Shown here: positions 1 through 7,283 of the stretch, one piece after another
Position numbering within the stretch: the first letter of the stretch is position 1
How the letters are laid out: each line of letters opens with the position of its first letter
Assembly: GCF_001620365.2 (NCBI RefSeq)
Contig: NZ_LQMT02000039.1
Location: forward strand, 129,567-193,566
Source: Amycolatopsis keratiniphila subsp. keratiniphila
GTDB lineage: Bacteria; Actinomycetota; Actinomycetes; Mycobacteriales; Pseudonocardiaceae
Reading direction: 5' to 3'
DNA: 64,000 nt
Notes under the pieces: generated by a model
Seen by the model: the letters and a program-made list of their open reading frames with translations, nothing else
What the model was told of the DNA's origin: nothing
The model's database searches: none
Made by a program: the position numbers and the translations under genes

Positions 1-1064
1 TTCGGCACCTGCTGGGCCAGCACCGCGTGGATGATGAGCCGTTCCTTCGCCGAGAACTTCGGGTGACAGGTCGTCAGCGTGAGCAGCGAGACCTGATCGG
101 CCTTCGGCAGGATCTCCGGGTCCTTGTACGGCACCGGGTTCACCGTGTCGCCCTTGGTCGGGAACACGATACGGCGGCCGTTGGTCTCGCCGTAGGGGCC
201 GCCGTCGGCGGCGTTCGGGTTGCGCAGGGTCCCGACGTTCTTGCACTTCGGCTGCGCGCCCTTGCCCGCCGCCCAGCCCTCGACCTCGTCCTTGTACGGC
301 AGCACCTTGTAGATGTAGAAGTCGGTCTGCGTCTCGATGATGATCTGGTCGCACGAGCTGAGGTTGTCCAGATCGTTGAACGGCGCGCCCTTGCCGACCC
401 GGTGTCCGGCGATCGCGAAGTTGCCGGGCTCGCCCGGCAGCGCGGTGCCCTTGTAGTGGCCGGGGCCGACTTCGAGCGCGGCCTCGGTGGTGCCTTCCTG
501 GATGGTGAAGTTGAAGTCGGCGCCGAACACCGGGATGTGGATCCTGGCGAACGCCTTCCCGTCGACCAGGTCCGGATGCAGTTGCCGGTCCTTGCCCCAT
601 TCGCCGTCCAGCTCGGAACTGGCCTCGGACTGTTTGCCCGCGGAGAAGAGGTCGGTCACGTAGACCTCGTAGACCATGAACAGCAGCACCACCAGGCCGG
701 CGGTGATGAGGAGCTCGCCAACGGTCCGGATGGCGACGCCGCCCTTGCCCAGTTCGCGCGGCGGCGGACGTTCCTCGGTCGCGGTGCCACCGCCGACCGG
801 TTCGAAGACGACGGTCTCTTCGGTCGACCCGGGCGGCGGCATGGGACGCCGGCGCGGCGGCGGCGCGTCGCTCCGGCGGCGCGGCGGCGGACCTTCGTAG
901 GACCTGCCGTCCGGCGGCCTCCGGCGGGGTGTCGGCGCCTCTCCCTGGCCGCGACGCGGCGGGATTGCGTCCTCCGGTCTACGCCGGGGGGCCGGACGGC
1001 CTCCGCCGGGTGGTCGTTCGGAGTACCGCCGACGGTCCCCGCCCGGCTCTTCCCGCTCAGCCAC
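1..1064 (-). CDS. srtE: class E sortase, 3' end cut by window edge
   Basis: A transpeptidase that would anchor surface proteins to peptidoglycan outside the membrane. The reading frame, translated directly from the minus strand, starts at GTG 1064 (GAGGAG lies just upstream) and runs off the left edge after about 354 residues. It has a long Arg/Pro-rich cytoplasmic N-terminus (about 110 residues), one membrane segment (LLITAGLVVLLFMVYEVY), then the sortase domain with catalytic His in AIAGHRVGKGAPF, Cys in LLTLTTCHPKF and Arg in KERLIIHAVL. The TLTTC motif and position beside crgA fit class E sortases of actinobacteria. Only the last few residues are likely missing. The sorting signal cannot be deduced here. 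Confidence 0.9.
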   Translation of the reverse strand, partial: MAEREEPGGDRRRYSERPPGGGRPAPRRRPEDAIPPRRGQGEAPTPRRRPPDGRSYEGPPPRRRSDAPPPRRRPMPPPGSTEETVVFEPVGGGTATEERPPPRELGKGGVAIRTVGELLITAGLVVLLFMVYEVYVTDLFSAGKQSEASSELDGEWGKDRQLHPDLVDGKAFARIHIPVFGADFNFTIQEGTTEAALEVGPGHYKGTALPGEPGNFAIAGHRVGKGAPFNDLDNLSSCDQIIIETQTDFYIYKVLPYKDEVEGWAAGKGAQPKCKNVGTLRNPNAADGGPYGETNGRRIVFPTKGDTVNPVPYKDPEILPKADQVSLLTLTTCHPKFSAKERLIIHAVLAQQVP

Positions 1065-1105
1065 GCAAAGCTCCTCAGTCTCGAACCAAACCGCTGCCGA
1101 ACCGT

Positions 1106-1125
1106 CTGTGACACCATTGTCACAG
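1106..1125. promoter_or_regulatory. perfect 8-4-8 inverted repeat between srtE and crgA
   Basis: CTGTGACA-CCAT-TGTCACAG is a perfect 20-bp inverted repeat 42 bp upstream of the sortase GTG and 132 bp upstream of crgA. It resembles a CRP/FNR-type palindrome (TGTGA..TCACA), but the half-site spacing is 8 rather than 6, so the binding protein is unknown. No T-tract follows, which favours an operator over a terminator. Confidence 0.5.
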
Positions 1126-1257
1126 TGCGGGAAATCGACCGGTCCCGGACGGTGCCCAGCGGCGCTCGTTTACGTTAACGTGTGCACGTGGCGCTGGTTG
1201 CGCACCCGAAAGCGGGTCATCGCCACCAGGGAAGCCGAACAGTACGCGAGGAACACG

Positions 1258-1524
1258 ATGCCGAAGTCCAAGGTCCGCAAGAAGACGGCGTACACCCCGC
1301 CGACCGATCGCCGCACGCCGGTGAAGGTCAAGGCCGCGGGCCCGTCGAACCTGTTCTACAAGATCGTGATGTTCGGCCTCATGCTGATCGGCCTGATGTG
1401 GCTGGTCGTCAACTACATCGCGGGCGACAAGATCCCCTTCATGGCGGATCTGGGCAACACGAACTTCGCCATCGGTTTCGTGCTGATGATCGCCGGGTTG
1501 CTCATGACGATGCGGTGGCGGTGA
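1258..1524 (+). CDS. crgA: cell division protein CrgA
   Basis: A small membrane protein of 88 residues that in actinobacteria localises to the division site and links FtsZ, FtsQ/FtsI and peptidoglycan synthesis. ATG 1258 gives the canonical start MPKSKVRKK; an upstream in-frame extension has no homology character. Two transmembrane helices are visible (LFYKIVMFGLMLIGLMWLVV and NFAIGFVLMIAGLLMTM), with a short hydrophilic loop between them and the usual MRWR end. Its neighbours (PH-domain protein, rhomboid, ppiA) match the Rv0009-Rv0011 region of mycobacteria. The promoter probably lies in the 190 bp shared with srtE. Confidence 0.95.
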   Translation: MPKSKVRKKTAYTPPTDRRTPVKVKAAGPSNLFYKIVMFGLMLIGLMWLVVNYIAGDKIPFMADLGNTNFAIGFVLMIAGLLMTMRWR

Positions 1525-1579
1525 GCATTACCCCGGATGGCGGCTTGACGCCGAATTACACCGGTGTGACTCATCCCCA

Positions 1580-2020
1580 GTGTGGATAACCCCTGTGGAT
1601 AACTACCCCACCTCGTGGGCGCCGCAGCGCAACGTTGTGGTAGTGGCCTGGGTGCTCACCCTGTTGCTGCTGGCAGGCGTGCTGTGGCTGGCCATCGGCG
1701 GCGACGTCGGCGGCACCGTCCTGACCGGGGTCGCGATGCTGTCCGTGGGCGCGCTCGCGCTGCACGGCACCCTGCTCCGTCCCCGGCTGGCGGCAGGCCC
1801 CGGCGGATTACTGGCCAGGACCGTGGGCGGTGCGCACCGCTACTCCTGGAGCGAAGCCCGGCTCCGGCTGCGCACCACGCGCCGGCTCGGCCGGGACAGC
1901 CTGACCCTCGAGGTCGAATCCGGCGACCACCTGCTGGTGTTCGGCCGGATCGACCTCGGTGAGGACCCCCGCGACGTGCTGGAGGTCCTCACCACCCTCA
2001 AGGGTCAGGCGTTGTCGTAG
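1580..2020 (+). CDS. PH-domain membrane protein (Rv0010c-like)
   Basis: A 146-residue protein with two hydrophobic segments near the N-terminus (NVVVVAWVLTLLLLAGVLWL; VGGTVLTGVAMLSVGALAL) followed by a cytoplasmic-looking bacterial PH-like domain (YSWSEARLRLRTTRRLG ... LTLEVESGDHLLVFGRIDL). This matches the small PH-domain protein found between crgA and ppiA in actinobacteria; its biochemical role is not known. Start GTG 1580 is tentative; GTG 1595 in the same frame is possible. Two perfect DnaA boxes overlap the first codons. The 3' end overlaps the convergent secreted-protein gene by 16 bp. Confidence 0.75.
   Translation: MWITPVDNYPTSWAPQRNVVVVAWVLTLLLLAGVLWLAIGGDVGGTVLTGVAMLSVGALALHGTLLRPRLAAGPGGLLARTVGGAHRYSWSEARLRLRTTRRLGRDSLTLEVESGDHLLVFGRIDLGEDPRDVLEVLTTLKGQALS
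1581..1602 (-). promoter_or_regulatory. two perfect DnaA boxes
   Basis: TGTGGATAA occurs at 1581-1589 and again at 1594-1602, the exact reverse complement of the DnaA box TTATCCACA, in tandem 13 bp apart. They cover the start codon of the PH-domain gene about 30 kb from oriC. They could titrate DnaA or regulate the gene. Confidence 0.6.
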
Positions 2021-2493
2021 TAGTGCACGTCGCCGTTCGGGCCGTGTGACCAGCCCGGGACGGCCGGGCCGACCGCGGGCGGCGCGTATTCCCCGAAGAT
2101 CTCGTACGGCGAGGCCGGCGAGCAGATCGGGTTGATCTTGACGACGCAGTTCCGCAGGGACCCGCTGAACTTCGCTTTGACGTGCCGGGGCCGCTGGTCT
2201 TCCACCACCGCCGGGCCAGCCGTGATCTCCCAGCCGGTGGCCGCGCCCGGCCCCGTCGTGCCGACGGTCTGCGTGGCCGCCGAGGACGTGACGCCGGGAT
2301 CGCCGAAGCAGATTTTCAACGCCGAATCCACGTAGGCGACACGGAGCGTGATGGTGCTGCCCGAGCCGAGGAAATAGCGTTTCGTGTAGGTCTGACAGGT
2401 CTCGGCGGCTTGCCCGGCCTGTGCGACCGCGGGTGCCGATACCGAAGCCAGCACGGCGACGGCGGCGAGAGCTGCTGCTTTCCGGATCTTCAT
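2005..2493 (-). CDS. small secreted protein of unknown function
   Basis: A 162-residue protein starting at ATG 2493 (MKIRKAAALAAVAVL). It has a typical Sec signal peptide with a likely cleavage after AVAQA near residue 26. The mature part has four cysteines (ETCQTY, LKICFG, RNCVVK, NPICSP), consistent with two disulfides outside the membrane, and an acidic, aromatic C-terminus. I do not recognise a family. The longer in-frame extension upstream to 2646 runs into the rhomboid gene's end and is rejected because the signal peptide would be internal. Confidence 0.65.
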   Translation of the reverse strand: MKIRKAAALAAVAVLASVSAPAVAQAGQAAETCQTYTKRYFLGSGSTITLRVAYVDSALKICFGDPGVTSSAATQTVGTTGPGAATGWEITAGPAVVEDQRPRHVKAKFSGSLRNCVVKINPICSPASPYEIFGEYAPPAVGPAVPGWSHGPNGDVHYYDNA

Positions 2494-2593
2494 CTCAACC
2501 CCCAAGTTGACGATGCACATGATCAACTCGAAGGTACCCAGCCCGGCTGCTTCTCCACCGGGTTTCCGGATGACCCACTCGGGGGAAGCTCGG

Positions 2594-3556
2594 CTACTCC
2601 GGGTAGCAGGCGTAGGAGGGCACGCCCCGGCTGGTGGCGAGCTCACACGTCGCGGAAATCGTCTGCGAGTCCTTCCACACGACGAGCCCGATCATCGCCA
2701 CCACGACGATCGCGATCCCGCCGAGCTGCCACTTCAGCCGGTTCTTGTCCGGCGCGTACAGCAGCGCGAAGGTGGTCAGGAGCCCCGCGACGAACCCGCC
2801 GGCGTGCCCGAGGATGGAGATGCCGGGCACCTGGAAGGTGATGAAGACGTTCAGGCCGAGGATCACCAGCAGCCACGTCGGATTGAGCCGCAGCTTGATG
2901 ACGATGACCGTGTACGCGCCGATGAGCCCGAAGATGGCGCCGGACGCGCCGACCACCGGGACGGCGTCGAGGTCGCTGAAGACCAGGTTCGCGACCGAGC
3001 CGCCGAGCAGCGAGACGAAGTAGAGCGCCGTGAACGGGACGCGGCCGAGCGCGGTCTCCAGCGGGCGCCCCACGAACCACAGCGAGAACGCGTTGCTCGC
3101 GATGTGCAGCAGGCCGTACTGGAGGAAGCCCGAAGTGAGGATCCGCCACCATTCGTCGCCCGCCAGCGTCGCGGGATTCCACAGCTGGCCGTACTGGAAC
3201 AGCTCGGAGAAGTTGTTGTTCGCGAGGCTGCCGGACTGGGCGACCGTGATGAAGAAGATGAGGACGTTGAGCGCCAGGAGGACCGGCGTCACGACAGCCG
3301 TCCGGGCGGGCTGGGCGCCCGCGAGGGTGCGTGAGCCGTAGCCGGCGTCGCGATACTGCTTCTGCTGGACGCGATCCTGCTGACGGCCGGCTTGGACGCA
3401 ATCCGTGCACTGGAAGCCGACGGCGGCTTCGCGCAGGCAATCCGGGCAGGCCGGACGCTCGCAGCGTGAACAGCTCAGCCCGGTCGGCCGGTTCGGGTGC
3501 CACCAGCAACCGGGCATGGCGGCCTGCTGGTACTGGGGATTCGGTGGTTGGCTCAC
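2594..3556 (-). CDS. rhomboid family intramembrane serine protease with B-box-like zinc finger
   Basis: 320 residues. The N-terminus carries a Cys/His cluster (GCWWHPNRP, CSRCERPACPDC, CTDC; residues about 17-53) resembling a B-box-type zinc finger, a common fusion in actinobacterial rhomboids. Residues about 85-300 hold the multi-pass rhomboid domain with the HIASN motif, the catalytic Ser in GASGAIFGL (about S205) and the His in ILGHAGGF (about H251), so the dyad is intact. It would cleave membrane-protein substrates within the bilayer; substrates are unknown. It lies head-to-tail with ppiA on the same strand, 43 bp apart. Confidence 0.92.
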   Translation of the reverse strand: MSQPPNPQYQQAAMPGCWWHPNRPTGLSCSRCERPACPDCLREAAVGFQCTDCVQAGRQQDRVQQKQYRDAGYGSRTLAGAQPARTAVVTPVLLALNVLIFFITVAQSGSLANNNFSELFQYGQLWNPATLAGDEWWRILTSGFLQYGLLHIASNAFSLWFVGRPLETALGRVPFTALYFVSLLGGSVANLVFSDLDAVPVVGASGAIFGLIGAYTVIVIKLRLNPTWLLVILGLNVFITFQVPGISILGHAGGFVAGLLTTFALLYAPDKNRLKWQLGGIAIVVVAMIGLVVWKDSQTISATCELATSRGVPSYACYPE

Positions 3557-3599
3557 GATGCCACCAACCTACCGAAATCCCCAGTGACCGGCTGTGCGA

Positions 3600-4154
3600 T
3601 CAGCGGCTGATGCTGACCTTCTCGATGACGATGTCCTGCAGCGGACGGTCGGCCGGACCGGTCGCCGTGCGGCCGATCGCGTCGACGACCTCGCGGGAAG
3701 CCTGGTCCGCGACCTCGCCGAAGATGGTGTGCTTGAAGTTCAGGTGCGTCGTCGGCGCGACGGTGATGAAGAACTGCGAGCCGTTGGTGCCGGGTCCGGC
3801 GTTGGCCATGGCCAGCAGGTACGGCTTGGAGAACTGGAGCTCCGGGTGGAACTCGTCGCCGAACTTGTAGCCGGGGCCGCCGCGGCCGGTGCCGGTCGGG
3901 TCGCCGCCCTGCAGCATGAAGCCGTCGATGACGCGGTGGAAGATCGACCCGTCGTAGAACGGGCCCGAGTTCGTGCCCTGCGCGTTGGGCTGGGTGTACT
4001 CCTTGCTGCCCTCGGCGAGCCCGACGAAGTTCGCGACCGTCTTCGGTGCGTGGTCGGGGAACAGGTTCAGGTTGATGTCACCCTGGTTGGTGTGCAGAGT
4101 GGCCTTCAGCGCGCCACCAACGGGGGATCCCTTGCTTTCAGTCACGAGCTTCAT
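3600..4154 (-). CDS. ppiA: cyclophilin-type peptidyl-prolyl cis-trans isomerase
   Basis: A 184-residue cytoplasmic cyclophilin catalysing Xaa-Pro isomerisation in protein folding. The core motifs are present: SIFHRVIDGFMLQGGDPTG with the catalytic Arg, GPGTNGSQFFI and the HTIFGEV strand. There is no signal peptide, so this is the cytosolic form like Rv0009. Compared with short bacterial cyclophilins it has a small insertion (GTGRGGPGYKFGDE), typical of actinobacteria. It is divergent from the Lys/Ala-rich membrane protein gene across about 90 bp that must hold both promoters. Confidence 0.95.
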   Translation of the reverse strand: MKLVTESKGSPVGGALKATLHTNQGDINLNLFPDHAPKTVANFVGLAEGSKEYTQPNAQGTNSGPFYDGSIFHRVIDGFMLQGGDPTGTGRGGPGYKFGDEFHPELQFSKPYLLAMANAGPGTNGSQFFITVAPTTHLNFKHTIFGEVADQASREVVDAIGRTATGPADRPLQDIVIEKVSISR

Positions 4155-4243
4155 CGTGCCATCTGCGGCAAGATCTGGGGAAAAGGGGCACGATAGGTTA
4201 CAAGCAACGAAGCAGAATCAAAACGATTGATGAGGTGAAGGCC

Positions 4244-4954
4244 ATGACCCGGGCCGCAGATTCGGTGAGCGAGTCGGCGAAGGCCGGCGCGCTCGGCCTG
4301 CGCAAACGTGCTGTCGAGGCGGGTAAGGAAGCCACCGCCCACGCCGTCGAGGTAGCCGAGCAGAAGCTCTCCGAGAGCGCCGGTGAGATCGCTAAGACCA
4401 GCCGTCGCGCGCGCAAGAAGCTCGCGAAGAAGACGGAACTGACCCGCAAGGAGCTCAAGCGGAGCTCGAAGGCGGCTCGTAAGGAGGCGCTGGCCAGGCT
4501 TTCCGAGATGCGGAAGCCGGGTCGCAAGGCACGCAAGGCCGCCATCCAGGCCGCGAAGTCCGCCGGTGAGTCCAAGCGCCGGGGCAAGAAGGACTTCAAG
4601 GCGGCGAAGAAGGACTTCAAGGCCGCGCTCATCGAGGCGAAGACCGCCGCGAAGGGCACGCGTAAGCGTCGTCGCTGGCCGTGGGTGATCGGTATCGCGG
4701 TCGTCGGCGCCGGTGCCGCCTACGCGCTGCGTTCCAAGCAGGAGCCGCCGGTCGCGCCCGCGCCGCCGAAGGCCCCGCCCGCTCCTCCCGCGAAGCCCGC
4801 CGCTCCGGCCGCGGCCGCGCCGAAACCGGCTCAGCCGGCGAAGCCCGCCGCTCCGGCGAAGCCCGCCGCTTCCGGTCCCGCTCCGGCGAAGCCCACGGCC
4901 CCGAAGAACGGGCACCAGGCTTCGAACGCGGGTTCCGCCGACAAGAAGAACTGA
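4244..4954 (+). CDS. Lys/Ala-rich membrane protein with Pro/Ala-rich tail
   Basis: 236 residues from ATG 4244, chosen because GAGG sits 8 bp upstream; GTG 4235 is an in-frame alternative. Residues 1-145 are extremely rich in Lys, Arg and Ala, with repeats of the type KKDFKAAKKDFKAALIEAK, resembling the C-terminal tail of linker histone H1. A single membrane segment follows (WPWVIGIAVVGAGAAYAL), then a Pro/Ala/Lys low-complexity tail (PAAPAKPAASG and similar). The basic part would be cytoplasmic if the tail is outside. I do not recognise a named family. The gene is monocistronic, with a strong terminator 26 bp downstream. Confidence 0.75.
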   Translation: MTRAADSVSESAKAGALGLRKRAVEAGKEATAHAVEVAEQKLSESAGEIAKTSRRARKKLAKKTELTRKELKRSSKAARKEALARLSEMRKPGRKARKAAIQAAKSAGESKRRGKKDFKAAKKDFKAALIEAKTAAKGTRKRRRWPWVIGIAVVGAGAAYALRSKQEPPVAPAPPKAPPAPPAKPAAPAAAAPKPAQPAKPAAPAKPAASGPAPAKPTAPKNGHQASNAGSADKKN

Positions 4955-4980
4955 CGCCTCACCCTTTTCTGCTTGTCGCG

Positions 4981-5022
4981 AAGGGCCGCCCAGGACCGCT
5001 TCTCCGGTCCCGGGCGGCCCTT
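4981..5022. terminator. intrinsic terminator
   Basis: AAGGGCCGCCC at 4981-4991 pairs with GGGCGGCCCTT at 5012-5022, with an inner GGACCG/CGGTCC pairing, followed by a short T run. It lies between the convergent Lys-rich gene and the SnoaL remnant and could serve both. Confidence 0.8.
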
Positions 5023-5330
5023 TCACGTCTCGGTGACAGGAAGGGTGCGGGTGAGCATGTGTCCGCGGCGCATCCGGCCGTCGGGGGTGAACTCGCCGAA
5101 GAAGTACACCTCCATCGCGAGATCCCTCTTGCGGTTCGTCACGTACAAGGTGCTCCGGGCGGCGATCCGGTCTCGCGCGGTGGGCCGGTTCTTGCGGACC
5201 GGGCGGGTGTGCTCGATCAGGTTGTCCCGGTCCATCCGGTGGCCGTCGGCGATTTGCACGATGTCCGGCGCGTGATAGCGGTCGGCGATCACGCTCGCGT
5301 CTTCGTGTCCGTGCCGTGGAAAGCCGCCAT
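5023..5330 (-). pseudogene. decayed SnoaL-like / NTF2-like gene
   Basis: A ribosome-binding site (GGGAG) precedes ATG 5330, but that frame (MAAFHGTDTKTRA) stops at TGA within 13 codons. The following family-like sequence (SVIADRYHAPDIVQIADGHR ... MEVYFFGEFTPDGR) continues in a different frame to a stop at 5023. This indicates a frameshift near 5290-5300. Compared with typical SnoaL-like proteins of about 120 residues, there also seems to be a short internal deletion around RKNRPTARDRIAARS. The gene is divergent from a TetR regulator, the usual pairing for such proteins. Alternatively a short protein could start at GTG 5292 in the second frame. Frameshift by sequencing error is possible. Confidence 0.5.
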
Positions 5331-5366
5331 GGTCGCTCCCAGCCTCACGAACGATCTCTTGCAGGC

Positions 5367-5408
5367 TGTAAGATATCCACGGCCCATCAATTCTGACAAG
5401 GTGTAAGA
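5367..5408. promoter_or_regulatory. divergent promoter region with direct repeats
   Basis: TGTAAGA occurs at 5367-5373 and 5402-5408, one copy ending 1 bp before the TetR ATG. On the minus strand TTGTCA lies about 18 bp before TATCTT, a plausible promoter for the SnoaL remnant. The repeats are candidate TetR operator half-sites. Confidence 0.35.
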
Positions 5409-5409
5409 G

Positions 5410-5997
5410 ATGCCTCGATCCTCGTCGCGGAACCAGCGCTCCGACGCACAGCGCAGCAGGGCTTCGATCCTGGACGCGGCGCTCCAGACCCTCGGCACCG
5501 ATCCCGACGCCGGGGTCGAAGCCATCGCCACCGCCGCCGGCGTGACCCGTCAGACGGTCTACGCCCATTTCCCGTCACGAGGGGAACTCCTGGCCGCGGT
5601 ACTCGACCGCATCACCGAGGAGGCCGTCGCCGCGATGGACGCCGCGGACCTCGGCGAAGGGCCGGCCGCCGAGGCGCTGGTGCGGCTGATCGAAGCCGGA
5701 CGCCGCACGTCCGGGCGGTACCCCGCCCTGCTCCGGAAGATCACTTCCCTGCCCGCGAGCCAGGACGCCGATGAGCGGCGCCATTCACCGGTCGCCGAGC
5801 GGCTCGAACGCGTCATCCGGCGAGGCAAGGAGACGGGCGAGTTCGATGACCGGCTGCCGACGGGCTGGCTGGTGGCGGTCACCGTGAAACTCGGCCACGC
5901 GTCGGGTGAGGAGGTCGACTCCGGCCGGATGTCCGCCGACGAGGCGGCGGACGCCCTGCACACGAGTCTGCTCCGGGTATTCGGCGCGACACCCTGA
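5410..5997 (+). CDS. TetR/AcrR family transcriptional regulator
   Basis: 195 residues. The N-terminal helix-turn-helix domain is clear (ASILDAALQTLG ... GVEAIATAAGVTRQTVYAHF, residues about 15-60), followed by a helical ligand-binding domain without recognisable specificity. ATG 5410 has almost no leader, with only AAGAG upstream, so the transcript may be leaderless or nearly so. It is divergent from the SnoaL-like remnant and probably represses that gene and itself. It ends in a convergent terminator shared with the DUF6918-like gene. Confidence 0.88.
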   Translation: MPRSSSRNQRSDAQRSRASILDAALQTLGTDPDAGVEAIATAAGVTRQTVYAHFPSRGELLAAVLDRITEEAVAAMDAADLGEGPAAEALVRLIEAGRRTSGRYPALLRKITSLPASQDADERRHSPVAERLERVIRRGKETGEFDDRLPTGWLVAVTVKLGHASGEEVDSGRMSADEAADALHTSLLRVFGATP

Positions 5998-6003
5998 ACA
6001 TGA

Positions 6004-6058
6004 CGAAGGGGCGCCCTCCGCTTCAACGAAAACGTTGAGAGCGAACGACGCCCCTTCG
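6004..6058. terminator. bidirectional terminator
   Basis: CGAAGGGGCG (6004-6013) pairs with CGCCCCTTCG (6049-6058), and inside it CAACG-AAAA-CGTTG forms a second perfect stem. It separates the convergent TetR and DUF6918-like genes. Confidence 0.75.
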
Positions 6059-6066
6059 GCGCGCTA

Positions 6067-6519
6067 TCAAACAGACGCAGCGTGCTTGTCGATCAGCTGG
6101 CCGAGGCGGGGCAGGGCCTCCTCGACGTTCTTCTTGCCGTTCGGGCGCAGCTTCGAGTACACCTTCTTGATGCTGTCGCGGCTGCTCTTCTCGGCGCGCG
6201 AGTCGGTGACCGACAGGAGCGCGTCCGAGGCCTCGTCGCCGCGGCCGGCCAGGTAGGCGCCGAAGTCGTTGCCACCCTTGGCCTTGTAGTCACCGTAGAA
6301 CGGCTCGAGGGCGACGGTGAAGTCGTCGAGCAGGGTGTCGACGGCGGCGGGGATGATGCCCGGCTTGATCTTCTTGACGGCGGCGAAGCCGGTCTTCACG
6401 ACGGCACCCGAAACGCCGCCCTTGTCCGAGACCTCGGCGTCGACGAGGCCTTCGAAGTCGCTCACGACCGCCGGGCGACGGCTGGAGTCGAGCAAGATTT
6501 CCTTGAGGGTGTCAGCCAC
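6067..6519 (-). CDS. conserved actinobacterial protein, DUF6918-like
   Basis: 150 residues, starting MADTLKEILLDSSRRPAVV, with no signal peptide or membrane segment. It is rich in Lys and Ala and probably all-helical; the segment GVSGAVVKTGFAAVKKIKPG and the following IIPAAVDTLLDDF look like amphipathic helices. I recognise it as a conserved small actinobacterial family that I believe is named DUF6918; the function is unknown. A 167-bp upstream gap with an A/T-rich patch near 6535-6560 may hold its promoter. It is a single gene bounded by the bidirectional terminator. Confidence 0.7.
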   Translation of the reverse strand: MADTLKEILLDSSRRPAVVSDFEGLVDAEVSDKGGVSGAVVKTGFAAVKKIKPGIIPAAVDTLLDDFTVALEPFYGDYKAKGGNDFGAYLAGRGDEASDALLSVTDSRAEKSSRDSIKKVYSKLRPNGKKNVEEALPRLGQLIDKHAASV

Positions 6520-6686
6520 GAAACCTGTCCTTTTGTCTTATGGGGAGAAATGATCTTTTGTGCCGCCGAGCCACACCGCAAGGCGGCCTCCGCCGGATCT
6601 GGCGTCGCGCTGGTCCCGCGAAACCTCGCGCGTGCGGCACAGGGTAGTACAAGATCAACTTCACTCTGACGTGTGGATACCACTAC

Positions 6687-7211
6687 CTAGAGCTTCAGCT
6701 CACCGATAGCCTCCTTCGCCACCGTACGTGCCTTGATGCTCTGCTTCTGGTTGGTGGTCACGACTACCGCGTTCCCACCCTTCGCGACGGCGTAAACGGC
6801 GCCTTCGCCGGAAGGTTGGTAGCCGCCCTTCCAGCCCGCCGGTTCGTCGGCGGGGTTGGAGGTGTCGATGGGCGCCGCCTGATCCACCAGCGCCTTGGCC
6901 ACGGCGGGTTCCCCGACGTACACGCGCACGGTGAGCTGCAGTTTCCCGCTGAGCGCGTAGAAGAAGCAGGTCGGATGCGGCTGATCGGCCGACGTCTTGA
7001 CCTTGGAGACCTTCTGCCCGTTGGCGTCCGAGACGAACTCGTTGCCGAGGTACGGGCACGGGCCCTTGCCGGTGGGCTCCGGGGCGGGCGGGATGCTGGG
7101 CGCCGGGGTGTTCGACGGCGCGGGCGAACTCGCCGCGGGCGGCGGCTGTTCCGTCGGCCCGCAGGCCGCCAGCAGCGGCACGACGAGCGGCAAGATCAGA
7201 AGACGTCGCAT
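6687..7211 (-). CDS. DUF2020-type lipoprotein
   Basis: 174 residues. A lipobox LLAAC at the end of a short signal peptide (Cys at about residue 17) predicts lipid anchoring outside the membrane, followed by a Pro/Ser/Ala-rich linker. The globular domain begins with GPCPYLGNEFV and contains a second Cys in HPTCFFY, the disulfide pattern I associate with DUF2020. No enzymatic motif is visible. It is divergent from the 7284 gene by 72 bp, suggesting a shared promoter region. Confidence 0.8.
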   Translation of the reverse strand: MRRLLILPLVVPLLAACGPTEQPPPAASSPAPSNTPAPSIPPAPEPTGKGPCPYLGNEFVSDANGQKVSKVKTSADQPHPTCFFYALSGKLQLTVRVYVGEPAVAKALVDQAAPIDTSNPADEPAGWKGGYQPSGEGAVYAVAKGGNAVVVTTNQKQSIKARTVAKEAIGELKL

Positions 7212-7283
7212 AGTGGCGTCCAGTGAAGCAGATCGCCGTTCGTGCGACGATGGCCGTGCGCGAGGAGTCTTCGGGAGGCGTCA

